From CAKVON01 sp902475665 (lineage in GTDB: Bacteria > Actinomycetota > Coriobacteriia > Coriobacteriales > Atopobiaceae), in contig JAWQCY010000003.1 in assembly GCA_036321795.1 (NCBI GenBank), positions 169,057 to 233,056 of the forward strand: DNA of 64,000 nucleotides, in the 5' to 3' direction. How positions within the stretch are numbered: the first letter of the stretch is position 1; every line of letters starts with the position of its first letter. Under the pieces are notes generated by a model, which worked only from the letters and a program-made list of their open reading frames with translations, was not told the origin of the DNA and made no database searches. The position numbers were made by a program, and so were the translations under genes. Positions 51,756 to 60,544 of the stretch are shown here, in pieces.

Positions 51756-52322
51756 TCAATTCATCTCGTGCGACCGGAGCGCATCGGCAAGCTCGCTTGC
51801 GGCTGCCTCCAGGTCATCATTAACAATGCGGACGTCATACTGATCCGCAAGCTCAAGCTCCCCCACCGCGTTGGCAAGGCGAAGCTCGATGGAGGACTCG
51901 TCCTCCGTGCCACGACCGCGAAGCCTCTTCTCGAGCACCTCCAGGGAAGGCGGCTCAATGAAGACCAGAACAGCGTCGGGATAAACCTTCCTCACATTGA
52001 GCGCACCTTGCACGTCAATTTCGAGAATGACCGAACGACCGGCATCAATGCACTTGGTAACCTCGGAAAGAGGCGTTCCGTACTTATGCCCATGAACGTT
52101 CGCCCACTCGAGGAACTCATCGCCCTCGACCATTCGGTCGAAGCAATCGTCGGAGAGGAAGTGATAGTCAACACCGTCGACCTCACCCTTACGCGGGCTC
52201 CTAGTCGTGGCAGAGACCGTCAGACCCAGATCAGGACGTGCCGCGCGCACCTTGGCGAGCAGCGTGCCCTTCCCCGAACCTGACGGTCCCGAAACTACAA
52301 AGAGCCTGGCTCGAGTAGCCAC
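51756..52322 (-). CDS. gmk: Guanylate kinase
   Basis: Phosphorylates GMP to GDP. 188 residues with P-loop GPSGSGKGTLL (about 12-22), SATTRSPRKGEVDGVDYHFL and the ILEIDVQGALNVRK segment. It starts with GTG 52322 that shares a base with the mihF stop (TAGTG). Confidence 0.96.
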   Translation of the reverse strand: MATRARLFVVSGPSGSGKGTLLAKVRAARPDLGLTVSATTRSPRKGEVDGVDYHFLSDDCFDRMVEGDEFLEWANVHGHKYGTPLSEVTKCIDAGRSVILEIDVQGALNVRKVYPDAVLVFIEPPSLEVLEKRLRGRGTEDESSIELRLANAVGELELADQYDVRIVNDDLEAAASELADALRSHEMN

Positions 52323-52630
52323 TACTTGGAGAGCGCCTCGATGAGCTGCTCGCGCTGACGGGCACCAAGGCCCTTGACGCGACGGGTGGCGGAGATGCCC
52401 AGCTCGTTCATGACCTTGGCGGCCTTGGCCTTGCCGTAACCAGGGAGGGACTCGATGAGGGCGGAGACCTTCAGGCGGCTGGCGATGGGGTTGTCGGAAT
52501 CGAGGACCTCCTCGAGAGTAACGTCGCCGTTCTTGATCTTCTCGCGAAGCTCGGCACGCGCGTGACGAGCGGCAGCGGCCTTCTCCAGAGCGGCCTTGCG
52601 CTGCTCATCAGTAAGCTGAGGGAGAGCCAT
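52322..52630 (-). CDS. mihF: Integration host factor, actinobacterial type (mIHF)
   Basis: 102 residues. The C-terminal part (NPIASRLKVSALIESLPGYG, KAAKVMNELGISATRRVKGL, GARQREQL) is the S13-like helix-two-turn-helix of mIHF, a nucleoid protein needed for nucleoid organisation in mycobacteria and streptomycetes. It supports the actinobacterial identity. GGAGGAAAA precedes ATG 52630. The 182 bases upstream to pyrF presumably hold its promoter; TTGCAA with a CACAAT 17 bases on is a weak candidate. Confidence 0.92.
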   Translation of the reverse strand: MALPQLTDEQRKAALEKAAAARHARAELREKIKNGDVTLEEVLDSDNPIASRLKVSALIESLPGYGKAKAAKVMNELGISATRRVKGLGARQREQLIEALSK

Positions 52631-52812
52631 TTTTCCTCCAAACATAGGGTTTGCTTCAATCGAACAAGTCCAGAAGTGAACCCTGGCTTGTTAGCAAATC
52701 CATATTGTGGCGTTATGCGGGCGTTATTGCAAGTAAATCGCCCTATCGTCCGCAATCCAGCCACTCATTTAACAAAAACTGTCGGAGCATTCGTGCAGGT
52801 AAAAGCAATGGC

Positions 52813-53526
52813 CTACATCGCGTCCAACTCTTCGACAATCGCGTCGAACGCAGCGACGGGATCGTCGGCCTGAGTGATGGGCCTACCCACGACCAGCTGA
52901 GTCGCGCCTGCGGAAACCGCGGCAGCCGGCGTGGCGATTCGACGCTGGTCGCCCACCTCCGAGCCTGCGGGACGAACGCCAGGGGTGACGATAAGGGCGT
53001 CGGGCCCGAGAAGCTCGCGCATGGACGCAGCCTCCTGCGGAGAGCAGACGATACCGTCAGAGCCCGCGCCGCACGCAAGCGTGGCAAGACGCGAGACCTC
53101 GTCCGCAACAGGGGCATCAATGCCGATCTTTGCGAGAGATTCCTGATCCATGCTGGTAAGAACGGTAATCGAAACAAGCCTGGTGCGCTCGTCGCGGTCA
53201 ACGGCGGCAGCCTCGACACCCTCACGTGCGGCAGCAACCATGGCGTCGCCACCAAGACCGTGAATCGATAGGATGTCGGCACCAGCGCGGGAGGCAGACT
53301 CGGCGGCCCCGCGAATCTGGTGCGGAATGTCGTGCAGCTTGAGGTCAAGGAAAACCTTGAGGCCCTTATCGTGCATGGCGTCGACAATCTCGGGGCCGCA
53401 CGCATAGTAAAGTGTCATGCCAATCTTGACCCAGGTGGCGTGGCCACCGAGAAGGTCGGCGAGCTCGAGGGCGCGCTCGCGACTGCAGTCGAGGGCGACG
53501 ATGACACGGTCGGCAGACTTTAGCAT
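52813..53526 (-). CDS. pyrF: Orotidine 5'-phosphate decarboxylase
   Basis: The last step of UMP synthesis. 237 residues: VIVALDCSRERALELADLL start, the catalytic DLKLHDIP (about 60-67) and the TPGVRP and VVGRPIT phosphate-binding segments. ATG 53526 overlaps the pyrD stop by seven bases with GGAG upstream. Confidence 0.95.
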   Translation of the reverse strand: MLKSADRVIVALDCSRERALELADLLGGHATWVKIGMTLYYACGPEIVDAMHDKGLKVFLDLKLHDIPHQIRGAAESASRAGADILSIHGLGGDAMVAAAREGVEAAAVDRDERTRLVSITVLTSMDQESLAKIGIDAPVADEVSRLATLACGAGSDGIVCSPQEAASMRELLGPDALIVTPGVRPAGSEVGDQRRIATPAAAVSAGATQLVVGRPITQADDPVAAFDAIVEELDAM

Positions 53527-54443
53527 TCGAACGCTCCAATCAGATCGTTGATGTTGGAAACACCCTGCGAGGCCGCCCACTCCTCGAGCTCAGAGAGGAC
53601 GCGCGGGGCGGCCATGGGGTCGACAAGGTTGGCCGTACCCACCGAGACGCAGGTCGCACCAGCAAGAATGAACTCGGCAGCATCCTTGCCGCTGGCAATA
53701 CCGCCAATGCCGCACAGCGGGATGGAGACGGCATTGTGGGCCTCCCAAACCATGCGAACGGCAATCGGATGGATGCAGGGACCAGAGACCCCCGCGGTGG
53801 GACGCGAGAGCTTGCTGCGCCTGGTACGAACGTCAATCGCCATGCCGGGAATGGTGTTGATGAGCGAGAGCGCGTCGGCACCGGCATCCTCGAGGGCGCG
53901 AGCGATTTCGGGAACCCTCGCAGGGGCCATCTTGACGACAACGGGACGCTTGGTCCTGGGACGAATGGCCCTCATGACACCAGCGGCCCCCTCGGGCGTG
54001 GAGCCCATGGCGGCACCACCCGCAGCGATGTTGGGGCAACTGATGTTGATCTCGAGACCAGCCGCAAAGGGGGCGAGCTCCTCGTACTTCTCGACAGCGG
54101 CGACATACTCGTCGATCGAGTGGCCGGCCACCTGACAGATAACCTGACAGCCCTTGTCGGAAAGACCCTGCAGGTATTCGCCGTTGTCCCGAACGAAGGA
54201 CTCGACACCGGCGTTTTGGAGGCCAACGGAGTTCATGATTCCCGAGGCAACCTCATGCATGCGTGGCGCAGGGTTACCAGGCCACGGCTCTGCGGAGCAG
54301 CCCTTGGTGGTGATGGCGCCAAGGCAGGAGACGTCATAGAAGCCGTCGAACTGCCATCCATAGCCGAAGGTGCCGGATGCGGTGTTGATGGGGTTCTTCA
54401 TGCGGATGCCGCCGAAGTCGACGGCCATGCTAACGCTGCTCAC
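53520..54443 (-). CDS. pyrD: Dihydroorotate dehydrogenase, class 1B catalytic subunit
   Basis: 307 residues, FMN barrel. The NISCPN segment carries the class 1B active-site cysteine, and NTASGTFGYG, VVKMAP and GIGGIASGKDA bind flavin and substrate. Class 1B passes electrons to NAD through PyrK, encoded next door. GTG 54443 overlaps the pyrK stop (GTGA) with GGAGGAGG upstream; the ATG at 54428 is the alternative. Confidence 0.95.
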   Translation of the reverse strand: MSSVSMAVDFGGIRMKNPINTASGTFGYGWQFDGFYDVSCLGAITTKGCSAEPWPGNPAPRMHEVASGIMNSVGLQNAGVESFVRDNGEYLQGLSDKGCQVICQVAGHSIDEYVAAVEKYEELAPFAAGLEINISCPNIAAGGAAMGSTPEGAAGVMRAIRPRTKRPVVVKMAPARVPEIARALEDAGADALSLINTIPGMAIDVRTRRSKLSRPTAGVSGPCIHPIAVRMVWEAHNAVSIPLCGIGGIASGKDAAEFILAGATCVSVGTANLVDPMAAPRVLSELEEWAASQGVSNINDLIGAFEC

Positions 54444-55234
54444 CAGGCGACCTCCTCCGCGTCGAAGACCGGGCCGTCCATGCAGGTGCTGGCGTAGCCG
54501 CCGCGCCTCATGGCGACGTTGCACGTGCTGCATGCGCCAAACCCACAGGTCATCATGCGCTCCATCGAGACTTGGCAGGCGATGCCACGCTCATGGCAGA
54601 GCCTGGCGACACCAGCCATCATCGGCTCGGGCCCACATGTGAGGACGCAGCTGTACCCGTTGCGCGACATGAGCTCGACCATGCCATCGGTCGTGAACCC
54701 ACGGAGACCGCTAGTCCCGTCATCGGTCGTCACGAGCACCTCGCCCGCGCTGGCAACGACAAGCTCGTCGACTCCCCAGAGCTTGGAGGAGGTCTGTGAG
54801 CCAACAACGGCGTCGAACGCAATTCCGGAGGATGAAAGGGCTCGACCTAGACCGACAATCGGCGTGATGCCGACACCGCCGGCAACGATAAGGGCACGGT
54901 CCCCCGCCTCGCGCACACGCCAACCATGGCCACAAGGGCCAAGGACGTTGGTGGTGTCGCCAGGCCTCATGAGAGACATGCGTCGGGTACCGTCGCCCAC
55001 GACCGCATAGACCGTCTCAACCGTGCCGTCGACGAGGTTGGTCCCTGAGAAGGACACGGGGATGCGAACGATCTGGGAGGGATCGCCAGGGACATGGATG
55101 TTGACGAACTGGCCTGCCTCAAGACTGGAGGCGAGGTCGGGAGCGCGGAAAACAAGGCGGAAGAGCCCGTCCGCCACACGCTCGTTGGAAACAACCTCGA
55201 ACTCGTGGAGGCGTGCCGCCGAAGGTTGCGGCAT
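54440..55234 (-). CDS. pyrK: Dihydroorotate dehydrogenase electron-transfer subunit
   Basis: 264 residues: FAD-binding domain (VRIPVSFS), NAD-binding domain (VAGGVGITPIVGLGRAL, CGPEPMM) and a C-terminal 2Fe-2S site (CGFGACSTC ... C). It links PyrD to NAD+. AAGGAG precedes ATG 55234. Confidence 0.95.
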   Translation of the reverse strand: MPQPSAARLHEFEVVSNERVADGLFRLVFRAPDLASSLEAGQFVNIHVPGDPSQIVRIPVSFSGTNLVDGTVETVYAVVGDGTRRMSLMRPGDTTNVLGPCGHGWRVREAGDRALIVAGGVGITPIVGLGRALSSSGIAFDAVVGSQTSSKLWGVDELVVASAGEVLVTTDDGTSGLRGFTTDGMVELMSRNGYSCVLTCGPEPMMAGVARLCHERGIACQVSMERMMTCGFGACSTCNVAMRRGGYASTCMDGPVFDAEEVAW

Positions 55235-55259
55235 GCGTTTCTCCTTCCTATATATGAGT

Positions 55260-55296
55260 GTTGCCGTGCCAGGCGCACAACGCCCGGCACGGCAAC
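55260..55296 (-). promoter_or_regulatory. Intercistronic hairpin between pyrC and pyrK
   Basis: An 11-bp stem (GTTGCCGTGCC/GGCACGGCAAC) with an inner 4-bp stem. No T-run follows, so it is more likely an mRNA processing or stability element than a terminator. Confidence 0.5.
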
Positions 55297-55318
55297 ATCG
55301 TAGTGCAGGTTGCGGTCC

Positions 55319-56611
55319 CTAGGCCAGCTGGCCGTCGGCGAGCTTACGCTTGCCAGAGACAAAGACGTCGGAGGCGGCACCGGTGAGCGTCTCGCCCAGG
55401 AAGGCGGAGTTCTTGGACTTGCTCTCGAAGTAATCCTCGGTAACCTCGATCTTTGCCTCAGGGTCGATAAGCGTGAGGTCGGCCGCGCTGCCGGCCTCGA
55501 CCTTGACGGGGTCGAGTCGCAGGATGCGACGGGGGTTGACCGCCATGACATTGACAAGGGCATCCCAGCCAAGCTTGCCCGGAAGCACCATGTTGGTGAG
55601 CATCAGCGGAAGCGAGGTCTCCAGGCCGATCGTGCCGAAGAAGGCGATCTCCCACTCGCAGTCCTTCTCGTGTGCAGCGTGCGGGGCGTGGTCGGTGACG
55701 ATGCAGTCGATCGACCCGTCGGCGACGCCGGCACGAAGCGCCGCGGCGTCAGAGGCGAGACGCAGGGGCGGGTTCATCTTGAGGTTCGTGTTGTAGGCGT
55801 CGGTGATGTCCTCCTCGTCGAGGAAGAGGTGATGCGGGGTGACCTCGCAGGTGACGGGAAGGCCCTCGGCCTTCGCGGCCTTGACGAGCTCGAGACCCTT
55901 GGCGGTGGAGATGTGGGCAACGTGCAGCGGGCAACCGGTGAGGCGGCTGAGCTCGATGTCGCGATAGATCTCAAGCTCCTCGCCGAGCGCCGGCCAACCA
56001 AACATGCCGAGTCGGGTGGAGGCGCGACCCTCATTGATGACGCCATGGGTGGTGAGAGACTCGTCCTCGCAGTGGGCGATGGCAACGCGGTCGAACTGGG
56101 AGACATACTCCATGCAGGTGCGCATCATGCCTGCGCTCTGGACGCCGTGGCCGTCGTCGGAGAAGGCGCAAGCGCCCTCCATGACCATGTCGCCAATCTC
56201 GGAAAGGGCCTCGCCCTTCTCGCCACGAGTAAGCGATCCGATGGGACGAACGTGGCAGTAGCCCGCAGCCCTGGCACGGTCGTACTGATAGCGAATCTCG
56301 GCACCGGTGTCAGTGACGGGATCGGTGTTGGGCATCGTGGCAACATCGGTGAAGCCACCGTGAACGGCAGCGCGGGCACCGGTCTCGATGGTCTCCTTGT
56401 ACTCGTAGCCAGGATCACGGAAGTGGACGTGCATGTCGACGAGGCCGGGGACAAGGTACTTGCCCTTGGCGTCGATGACCTCGGCGCCCTCGGGGGCCTC
56501 GATGGACTCGGCGACCTCGGCGATCTTCTCGCCATCGATCAGGACGTCGCGAACGCCGTCGATGTCGACCTGGGGATCGACGACGTGAGCTCCCTTAAGC
56601 AGAAATGCCAT
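55319..56611 (-). CDS. pyrC: Dihydroorotase
   Basis: 430 residues, zinc amidohydrolase of class I type: metal site DMHVHFRDPG (about 57-66), KEDETIETGARAA-like segment after it, and VTDHAPH. It cyclises carbamoyl aspartate. ATG 56611 with GGAGGAG; it overlaps the pyrB end. Confidence 0.95.
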   Translation of the reverse strand: MAFLLKGAHVVDPQVDIDGVRDVLIDGEKIAEVAESIEAPEGAEVIDAKGKYLVPGLVDMHVHFRDPGYEYKETIETGARAAVHGGFTDVATMPNTDPVTDTGAEIRYQYDRARAAGYCHVRPIGSLTRGEKGEALSEIGDMVMEGACAFSDDGHGVQSAGMMRTCMEYVSQFDRVAIAHCEDESLTTHGVINEGRASTRLGMFGWPALGEELEIYRDIELSRLTGCPLHVAHISTAKGLELVKAAKAEGLPVTCEVTPHHLFLDEEDITDAYNTNLKMNPPLRLASDAAALRAGVADGSIDCIVTDHAPHAAHEKDCEWEIAFFGTIGLETSLPLMLTNMVLPGKLGWDALVNVMAVNPRRILRLDPVKVEAGSAADLTLIDPEAKIEVTEDYFESKSKNSAFLGETLTGAASDVFVSGKRKLADGQLA

Positions 56612-57533
56612 TGTTCTCTCCTCCAAGCAGCAGGTACATCTCGGCCATACGCGTCAGGACACCAGCGTTGACCTGGTTGAGAATCCTGGAGCGGGCGCAG
56701 TCCGCGACCTCGGTGTTGATCTCCATGCCACGGTTCATCGGGCCGGGGTGGCACACGATGGCGTTGGGCTTCATCATCTTCTCGCGGCGCTCGTCGAGGC
56801 CGTAGAGACGGTTGTACTCGCGACGGGACGGAATGGCCGCACCCTCCATGCGCTCGAGCTGGACGCGCAGCATGTAGACAACGTCCATGTCGGAGATGAC
56901 CTCGTCGAGGTTGGCCGTCTGCCTGCAGCCGAACCACTCGGGGTCGTCGACCTGGAAGGTCGGGGGGCCGACAAGCGTGACCTCGGCGCCCATGGTCTTG
57001 AGCGCGGGTGCCAGCGAACCGCAGACACGGCTGTGCGCGAGGTCGCCCACGATGGCAACCTTGAGGCCGTTGAGGTAGCCGAAGTGCTCGCGAATGGTGT
57101 AGAGGTCGAGCATGGCCTGCGTGGGGTGCTGGTGCTTGCCGTCGCCGGCGTTGATGACGACGGCGTCGGTGTTCTCGGTGATCTTCTGCGGGGTGCCGGC
57201 GAGCTTGGCACGGCAGACGAACATGTCGACGTTCATGGCGTCGATGGTCTGAATGGTGTCGGCAAGGCTCTCGCCCTTGACGACGGAGGACGTAGAGCCG
57301 CCCATGTTGAGGGCATCGGCCGAAAGGCGCTTCTCGGCGAGCTCGAAGGAGCTGCGCGTACGCGTCGACGGCTCGAGGAACAGGTTGACGATGGTACGGC
57401 CGCGAAGGGCGGGAACCTTCTTGATCGACCTGTTGTTGTTGACCTCCGCGAACGAGCGAGCCGTGTCGAGAATCTGCGTGATGTCATCCGCAGTCAGGCT
57501 GTTCGTGTCAATGAGGTTCTTGACGGAAAGCAT
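56595..57533 (-). CDS. pyrB: Aspartate carbamoyltransferase catalytic subunit
   Basis: 312 residues: carbamoyl-phosphate motif EPSTRTRSSFELA (about 54-66), GDGKHQHPTQAMLDLYTI and MRVQLER-like aspartate loop. No regulatory PyrI is seen, consistent with a PyrR-controlled operon. ATG directly follows the pyrR stop, with GGAGGTG inside pyrR. Confidence 0.96.
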   Translation of the reverse strand: MLSVKNLIDTNSLTADDITQILDTARSFAEVNNNRSIKKVPALRGRTIVNLFLEPSTRTRSSFELAEKRLSADALNMGGSTSSVVKGESLADTIQTIDAMNVDMFVCRAKLAGTPQKITENTDAVVINAGDGKHQHPTQAMLDLYTIREHFGYLNGLKVAIVGDLAHSRVCGSLAPALKTMGAEVTLVGPPTFQVDDPEWFGCRQTANLDEVISDMDVVYMLRVQLERMEGAAIPSRREYNRLYGLDERREKMMKPNAIVCHPGPMNRGMEINTEVADCARSRILNQVNAGVLTRMAEMYLLLGGENNGISA

Positions 57534-58103
57534 CTAGTTCGCACCTCCAGCGTTCTTCTCGGTATCGATGTCCCAAATCTCGACGTCGCTCCTGTCGTCG
57601 AGCGGAGCGATGCACACGCGCACATCCTCGTCATGGGAGGAGGGCACATTCTTACCAACATAATCGGCGCGAATGGGCAGTTCGCGGTGGCCACGGTCGA
57701 CCATGACGGCAAGCTGGACGGTCCTGGGGCGGCCGTAGTCCATGAGCGCGTCGAGGGCCGAGCGAACGGTACGGCCCGTGTACAAGACGTCATCGACCAG
57801 GACTATGTCCTTCCCATTGATGTCGAAGGGAATGTCGGTGGCGTGCAGGACCGGCGCGATTGCGCGGTTGACGTCATCACGGTAGAAGCTGATGTCGAGG
57901 GTGCCGATAGGCGGCTTGCCGCCCTCGATCTTCTCGACCTCGTCGGCGAGCAGGTTGGCCAGAGGCACTCCCCTGCGCACGATGCCGACCAAGGCAACGT
58001 TCTCGGAGCCCTCGTTGCGCTCGATGACCTCGTGCGCAATGCGGGTCACGGCGCGCTTCATCGCGGCCTCGTCCATAATGATGGCCTTGGGCTTGCTTTC
58101 CAT
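57534..58103 (-). CDS. pyrR: Bifunctional pyrimidine operon attenuator / uracil phosphoribosyltransferase PyrR
   Basis: 189 residues with the PRPP motif VLVDDVLYTGRTVRSALD (about 101-118), GIVRRGVPLA and PIGTLDISFYRDD. PyrR binds UMP and then the pyr leader RNA, promoting termination. The leader upstream (58121-58269) contains a fitting promoter, stem-loop and terminator. First gene of the operon; GGAAGGAG precedes the ATG. Confidence 0.95.
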   Translation of the reverse strand: MESKPKAIIMDEAAMKRAVTRIAHEVIERNEGSENVALVGIVRRGVPLANLLADEVEKIEGGKPPIGTLDISFYRDDVNRAIAPVLHATDIPFDINGKDIVLVDDVLYTGRTVRSALDALMDYGRPRTVQLAVMVDRGHRELPIRADYVGKNVPSSHDEDVRVCIAPLDDRSDVEIWDIDTEKNAGGAN

Positions 58104-58120
58104 GAATCTCCTTCCATAAG

Positions 58121-58161
58121 AAAAAAGACGCCCTTGCCGACCCGTAGCGGCATAAGACGTC
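58121..58161 (-). terminator. Attenuator terminator in the pyr leader
   Basis: A 13-bp stem with one bulged A and two G-T pairs (58127-58139 with 58148-58161), an 8-base loop, and TTTTTT on the minus strand, 17 bases before the pyrR ATG. Confidence 0.85.
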
Positions 58162-58167
58162 CCATGA

Positions 58168-58205
58168 AAGGCTATGTGTATGACCCAACTGGGTCACTAA
58201 GCCTT
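58168..58205 (-). promoter_or_regulatory. Candidate PyrR-binding stem-loop in the pyr leader
   Basis: Outer arms AAGGCT/AGCCTT and an inner palindrome TGACCCA-GT-TGGGTCA separated by internal loops, just ahead of the terminator. Position and two-part shape fit an RNA binding loop that controls the terminator; the loop does not match the Bacillus consensus exactly. Confidence 0.5.
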
Positions 58206-58241
58206 GCGGGCATCTCGTACCGCGCTTAAAGGTCGAAAACA

Positions 58242-58269
58242 ACTATATACGAGATGGGCCTGGCGGCAA
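58242..58269 (-). promoter_or_regulatory. Promoter of the pyr operon
   Basis: Minus strand TTGCCG (58264-58269), 16-base spacer, TATAGT (58242-58247). Transcription would begin near 58235, giving a leader of about 130 bases. A repeat pair CATCTCGTA/TACGAGATG (58211-58219 and 58249-58257) flanks the -10. Between 58270 and the glycosyltransferase stop at 58335 I see nothing else. Confidence 0.5.
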
Positions 58270-58334
58270 GCCATTTTCACACACTAAATTACAACGGGCG
58301 GCAAACGGCGTTCGATGGCGGGCGACGACGGAGG

Positions 58335-59396
58335 CTAACGCCGCGGGCGCAAACCGTACCAGACGCGTTCCAGCGTCGTGCGAAGACCGCGCGCCCTGAG
58401 GTAAAACAGCGCCAACTTGACAAACGGCACCGAGGTAGACAACCCGTTCGCAATGGCGAGAAGTTCGGCGAGGCACGCACGCGAAATCCATGGGAGAGAC
58501 TTTCCGTCCGCGAGTTCGCCAAAATGGGGAAGAATGTCGTCGCGCAGTCGCTCGCAGGCCTCGCGTGCCATCTCCCCAGGAAGCGTGGAGATGTCCCTCA
58601 GGAGAAGGTCTATGCACCATTCGAGGGTCCTGGCGCCGCAAATGTGCATAAAGCCTGCCGACTCCCAGTCCACGGCAATCGCCTTTTCGCAGTCCAGGTG
58701 ACGCATGACCTTGCCGAACAACATCTCAGGCGAGTCAAACGAGGCGTGCGTCATCGAGCACAGGTTCATGCGGTAGAGGTACAGCTGCCTTGAGCAGAGG
58801 GTCGTTCGACGAGAGCGTGGATAGACCTCGAAGTGGAAAAACTGGTCGTCGCCCAGGGTGATCGTGGGCTCCCAACGAATGCCCTCACGATGCGCGAAGT
58901 CAGAAGAGATCGCGGTGCGGGCAGCAAACGGCCTCGCGTCCTCGTCGAACAAGACGCGAGGGTCGAACCCCTCGAACGTAACGTCACGCGGGGCGAGATG
59001 TCCCCTCAGCGATGGGTGCGTGGCCTCAGGAGGAACGATCGAGTAGCCGAAGGTGAGAACCTCGCAGTCCTTCTCGGCAAAGGTCGTCGCCACGCACTCG
59101 CATGCATCACGCACGAGTTCGTCATCAGCATCGACGAACATGAGAATGTCGCCTGTGGCCGCAGCCATTCCCGCATTGCGCGCGGGCCCTGGGCCTGCAT
59201 TTTGTTGAGACATAATCCTAACGCGGGGGTCCTTCTCGGCAATCGAGGCGACAACGTCGGCAGAGCCGTCAGTCGAGCCATCATCGACGCATACGACTTC
59301 GATGTCGGAGAGCGTTTGACCCAACAGCGAGCGCAGGCAGGGCTCGATGTAATCTCTCTTGTTGTAGACGGGAACGATGATCGAAACTCGTGGCAT
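58335..59396 (-). CDS. Family 2 glycosyltransferase
   Basis: 353 residues. The GT-A fold N-terminal part shows VSIIVPVYNKRDYIEPCLRS, VVCVDDGSTDGS (nucleotide binding) and the metal motif VDADDE (about 92-97). The C-terminal half is not membrane-spanning and not informative for the sugar. It is the last of three glycosyltransferases downstream of the ABC exporter, so it likely builds or decorates the exported polysaccharide. Donor and acceptor unknown. Confidence 0.85.
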   Translation of the reverse strand: MPRVSIIVPVYNKRDYIEPCLRSLLGQTLSDIEVVCVDDGSTDGSADVVASIAEKDPRVRIMSQQNAGPGPARNAGMAAATGDILMFVDADDELVRDACECVATTFAEKDCEVLTFGYSIVPPEATHPSLRGHLAPRDVTFEGFDPRVLFDEDARPFAARTAISSDFAHREGIRWEPTITLGDDQFFHFEVYPRSRRTTLCSRQLYLYRMNLCSMTHASFDSPEMLFGKVMRHLDCEKAIAVDWESAGFMHICGARTLEWCIDLLLRDISTLPGEMAREACERLRDDILPHFGELADGKSLPWISRACLAELLAIANGLSTSVPFVKLALFYLRARGLRTTLERVWYGLRPRR

Positions 59397-59401
59397 GACA
59401 A

Positions 59402-60544
59402 CTACCTGGAACGTCTTTCCCTCACTGCGTTGATGAGGGCCTGCGGGCCGCCAAGCTCAAGACTGAAGGCGGCCTTCGACAGGGCAGACTCGCCGTGGAA
59501 GTTCTCGCGCAGCCTCAGGTAGTGGTCAGGGTCCTCGATGATTTTGCGAATGTTGAGCGCCCTCCAAGCGTCCAGATCCTCCCAATCGATTCTTCCAGCA
59601 TCGTCCATCTTCGAGAACTCGAGCGACATGTAGTGGATGAACTCAGGCCTGAACTCGGGCGCGATACGGTCTACGTTCCAGAGGAAGGCATTTGACCTGG
59701 CCACGACTGACGCGCGACGCAAAAGCCTGTCGTGGTCAGAATCCCCCCTGCGCGCCAGCCAACGATCAATCTCGTCGAACTCCTTGCCCACCGCATAGAC
59801 CTTGCCACGCGAATGGACCGAAGATCCCTCGTTGTCCTGCCTGTAGTGGACGATCGGATCGTCAAGAAACACCGCGCAACTCGAGGCCGCGTAAGTCTTG
59901 AAGGCGAAAGAGGTGTCCTGATACGAGGCACCCGGCGTCTCAAGGAACCTGATCGCGTTGTCATCGAGAAGGGACTTGCGATAGACACCGCTCCAGATGG
60001 CAGACTTGAAGAGATAGACGCGAAGCTCGTCGCGCGGATCGATTTCGCGGTTCAGCAGATCATCCCCATAGGGATGAACCTGCTCGTCTCGCCCGGTAAC
60101 AGACCAGTACAACGAAAAGGTGCCACGAACGAGGTCGGCATCATAGGCCTCGATGGCCGTGACGAGCCTCTCGAGCGCACCATCATACATGACGTCATCA
60201 GACTCGAGGAAGCCGACATAGGTGCCACGAGCCTGCTCGAGGCCAACATTGAGGGTCGCGCCGTAGCCGCTGTTGGGCTTGTCAATCACCCTGAAGCGAG
60301 GGTCACGATCCGCATACTCATGGGCGATGGCACCAGAATCGTCGGTCGACCCATCGTTCAACAGAATTGCCTCATAATCGGTATAGTCCTGGTGCTCAAG
60401 CGAATCGAGGCACTCTCGGAGGTATCTACCGACGTTGTAGATAGGAACGAGAATCGACAGCGTCGGCCCCTCGGAAGTGGGCACGGCGTCACTCTGGACG
60501 TCAGCGGATTCAAGAAGCTCGTTTTCGATAGCCCCATCACGCAT
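59402..60544 (-). CDS. Family 2 glycosyltransferase
   Basis: 380 residues with LSILVPIYNVGRYLRECLDS, ILLNDGSTDDSG and a FLESDD metal motif. A leader of about 25 acidic residues precedes the catalytic domain. ATG 60544 overlaps the end of the next upstream gene by 8 bases; a longer reading is less likely. The C-terminal part (KFDEIDRWLAR-like helices) resembles that of the neighbouring 60537-61604 product. Sugar specificity unknown. Confidence 0.85.
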   Translation of the reverse strand: MRDGAIENELLESADVQSDAVPTSEGPTLSILVPIYNVGRYLRECLDSLEHQDYTDYEAILLNDGSTDDSGAIAHEYADRDPRFRVIDKPNSGYGATLNVGLEQARGTYVGFLESDDVMYDGALERLVTAIEAYDADLVRGTFSLYWSVTGRDEQVHPYGDDLLNREIDPRDELRVYLFKSAIWSGVYRKSLLDDNAIRFLETPGASYQDTSFAFKTYAASSCAVFLDDPIVHYRQDNEGSSVHSRGKVYAVGKEFDEIDRWLARRGDSDHDRLLRRASVVARSNAFLWNVDRIAPEFRPEFIHYMSLEFSKMDDAGRIDWEDLDAWRALNIRKIIEDPDHYLRLRENFHGESALSKAAFSLELGGPQALINAVRERRSR

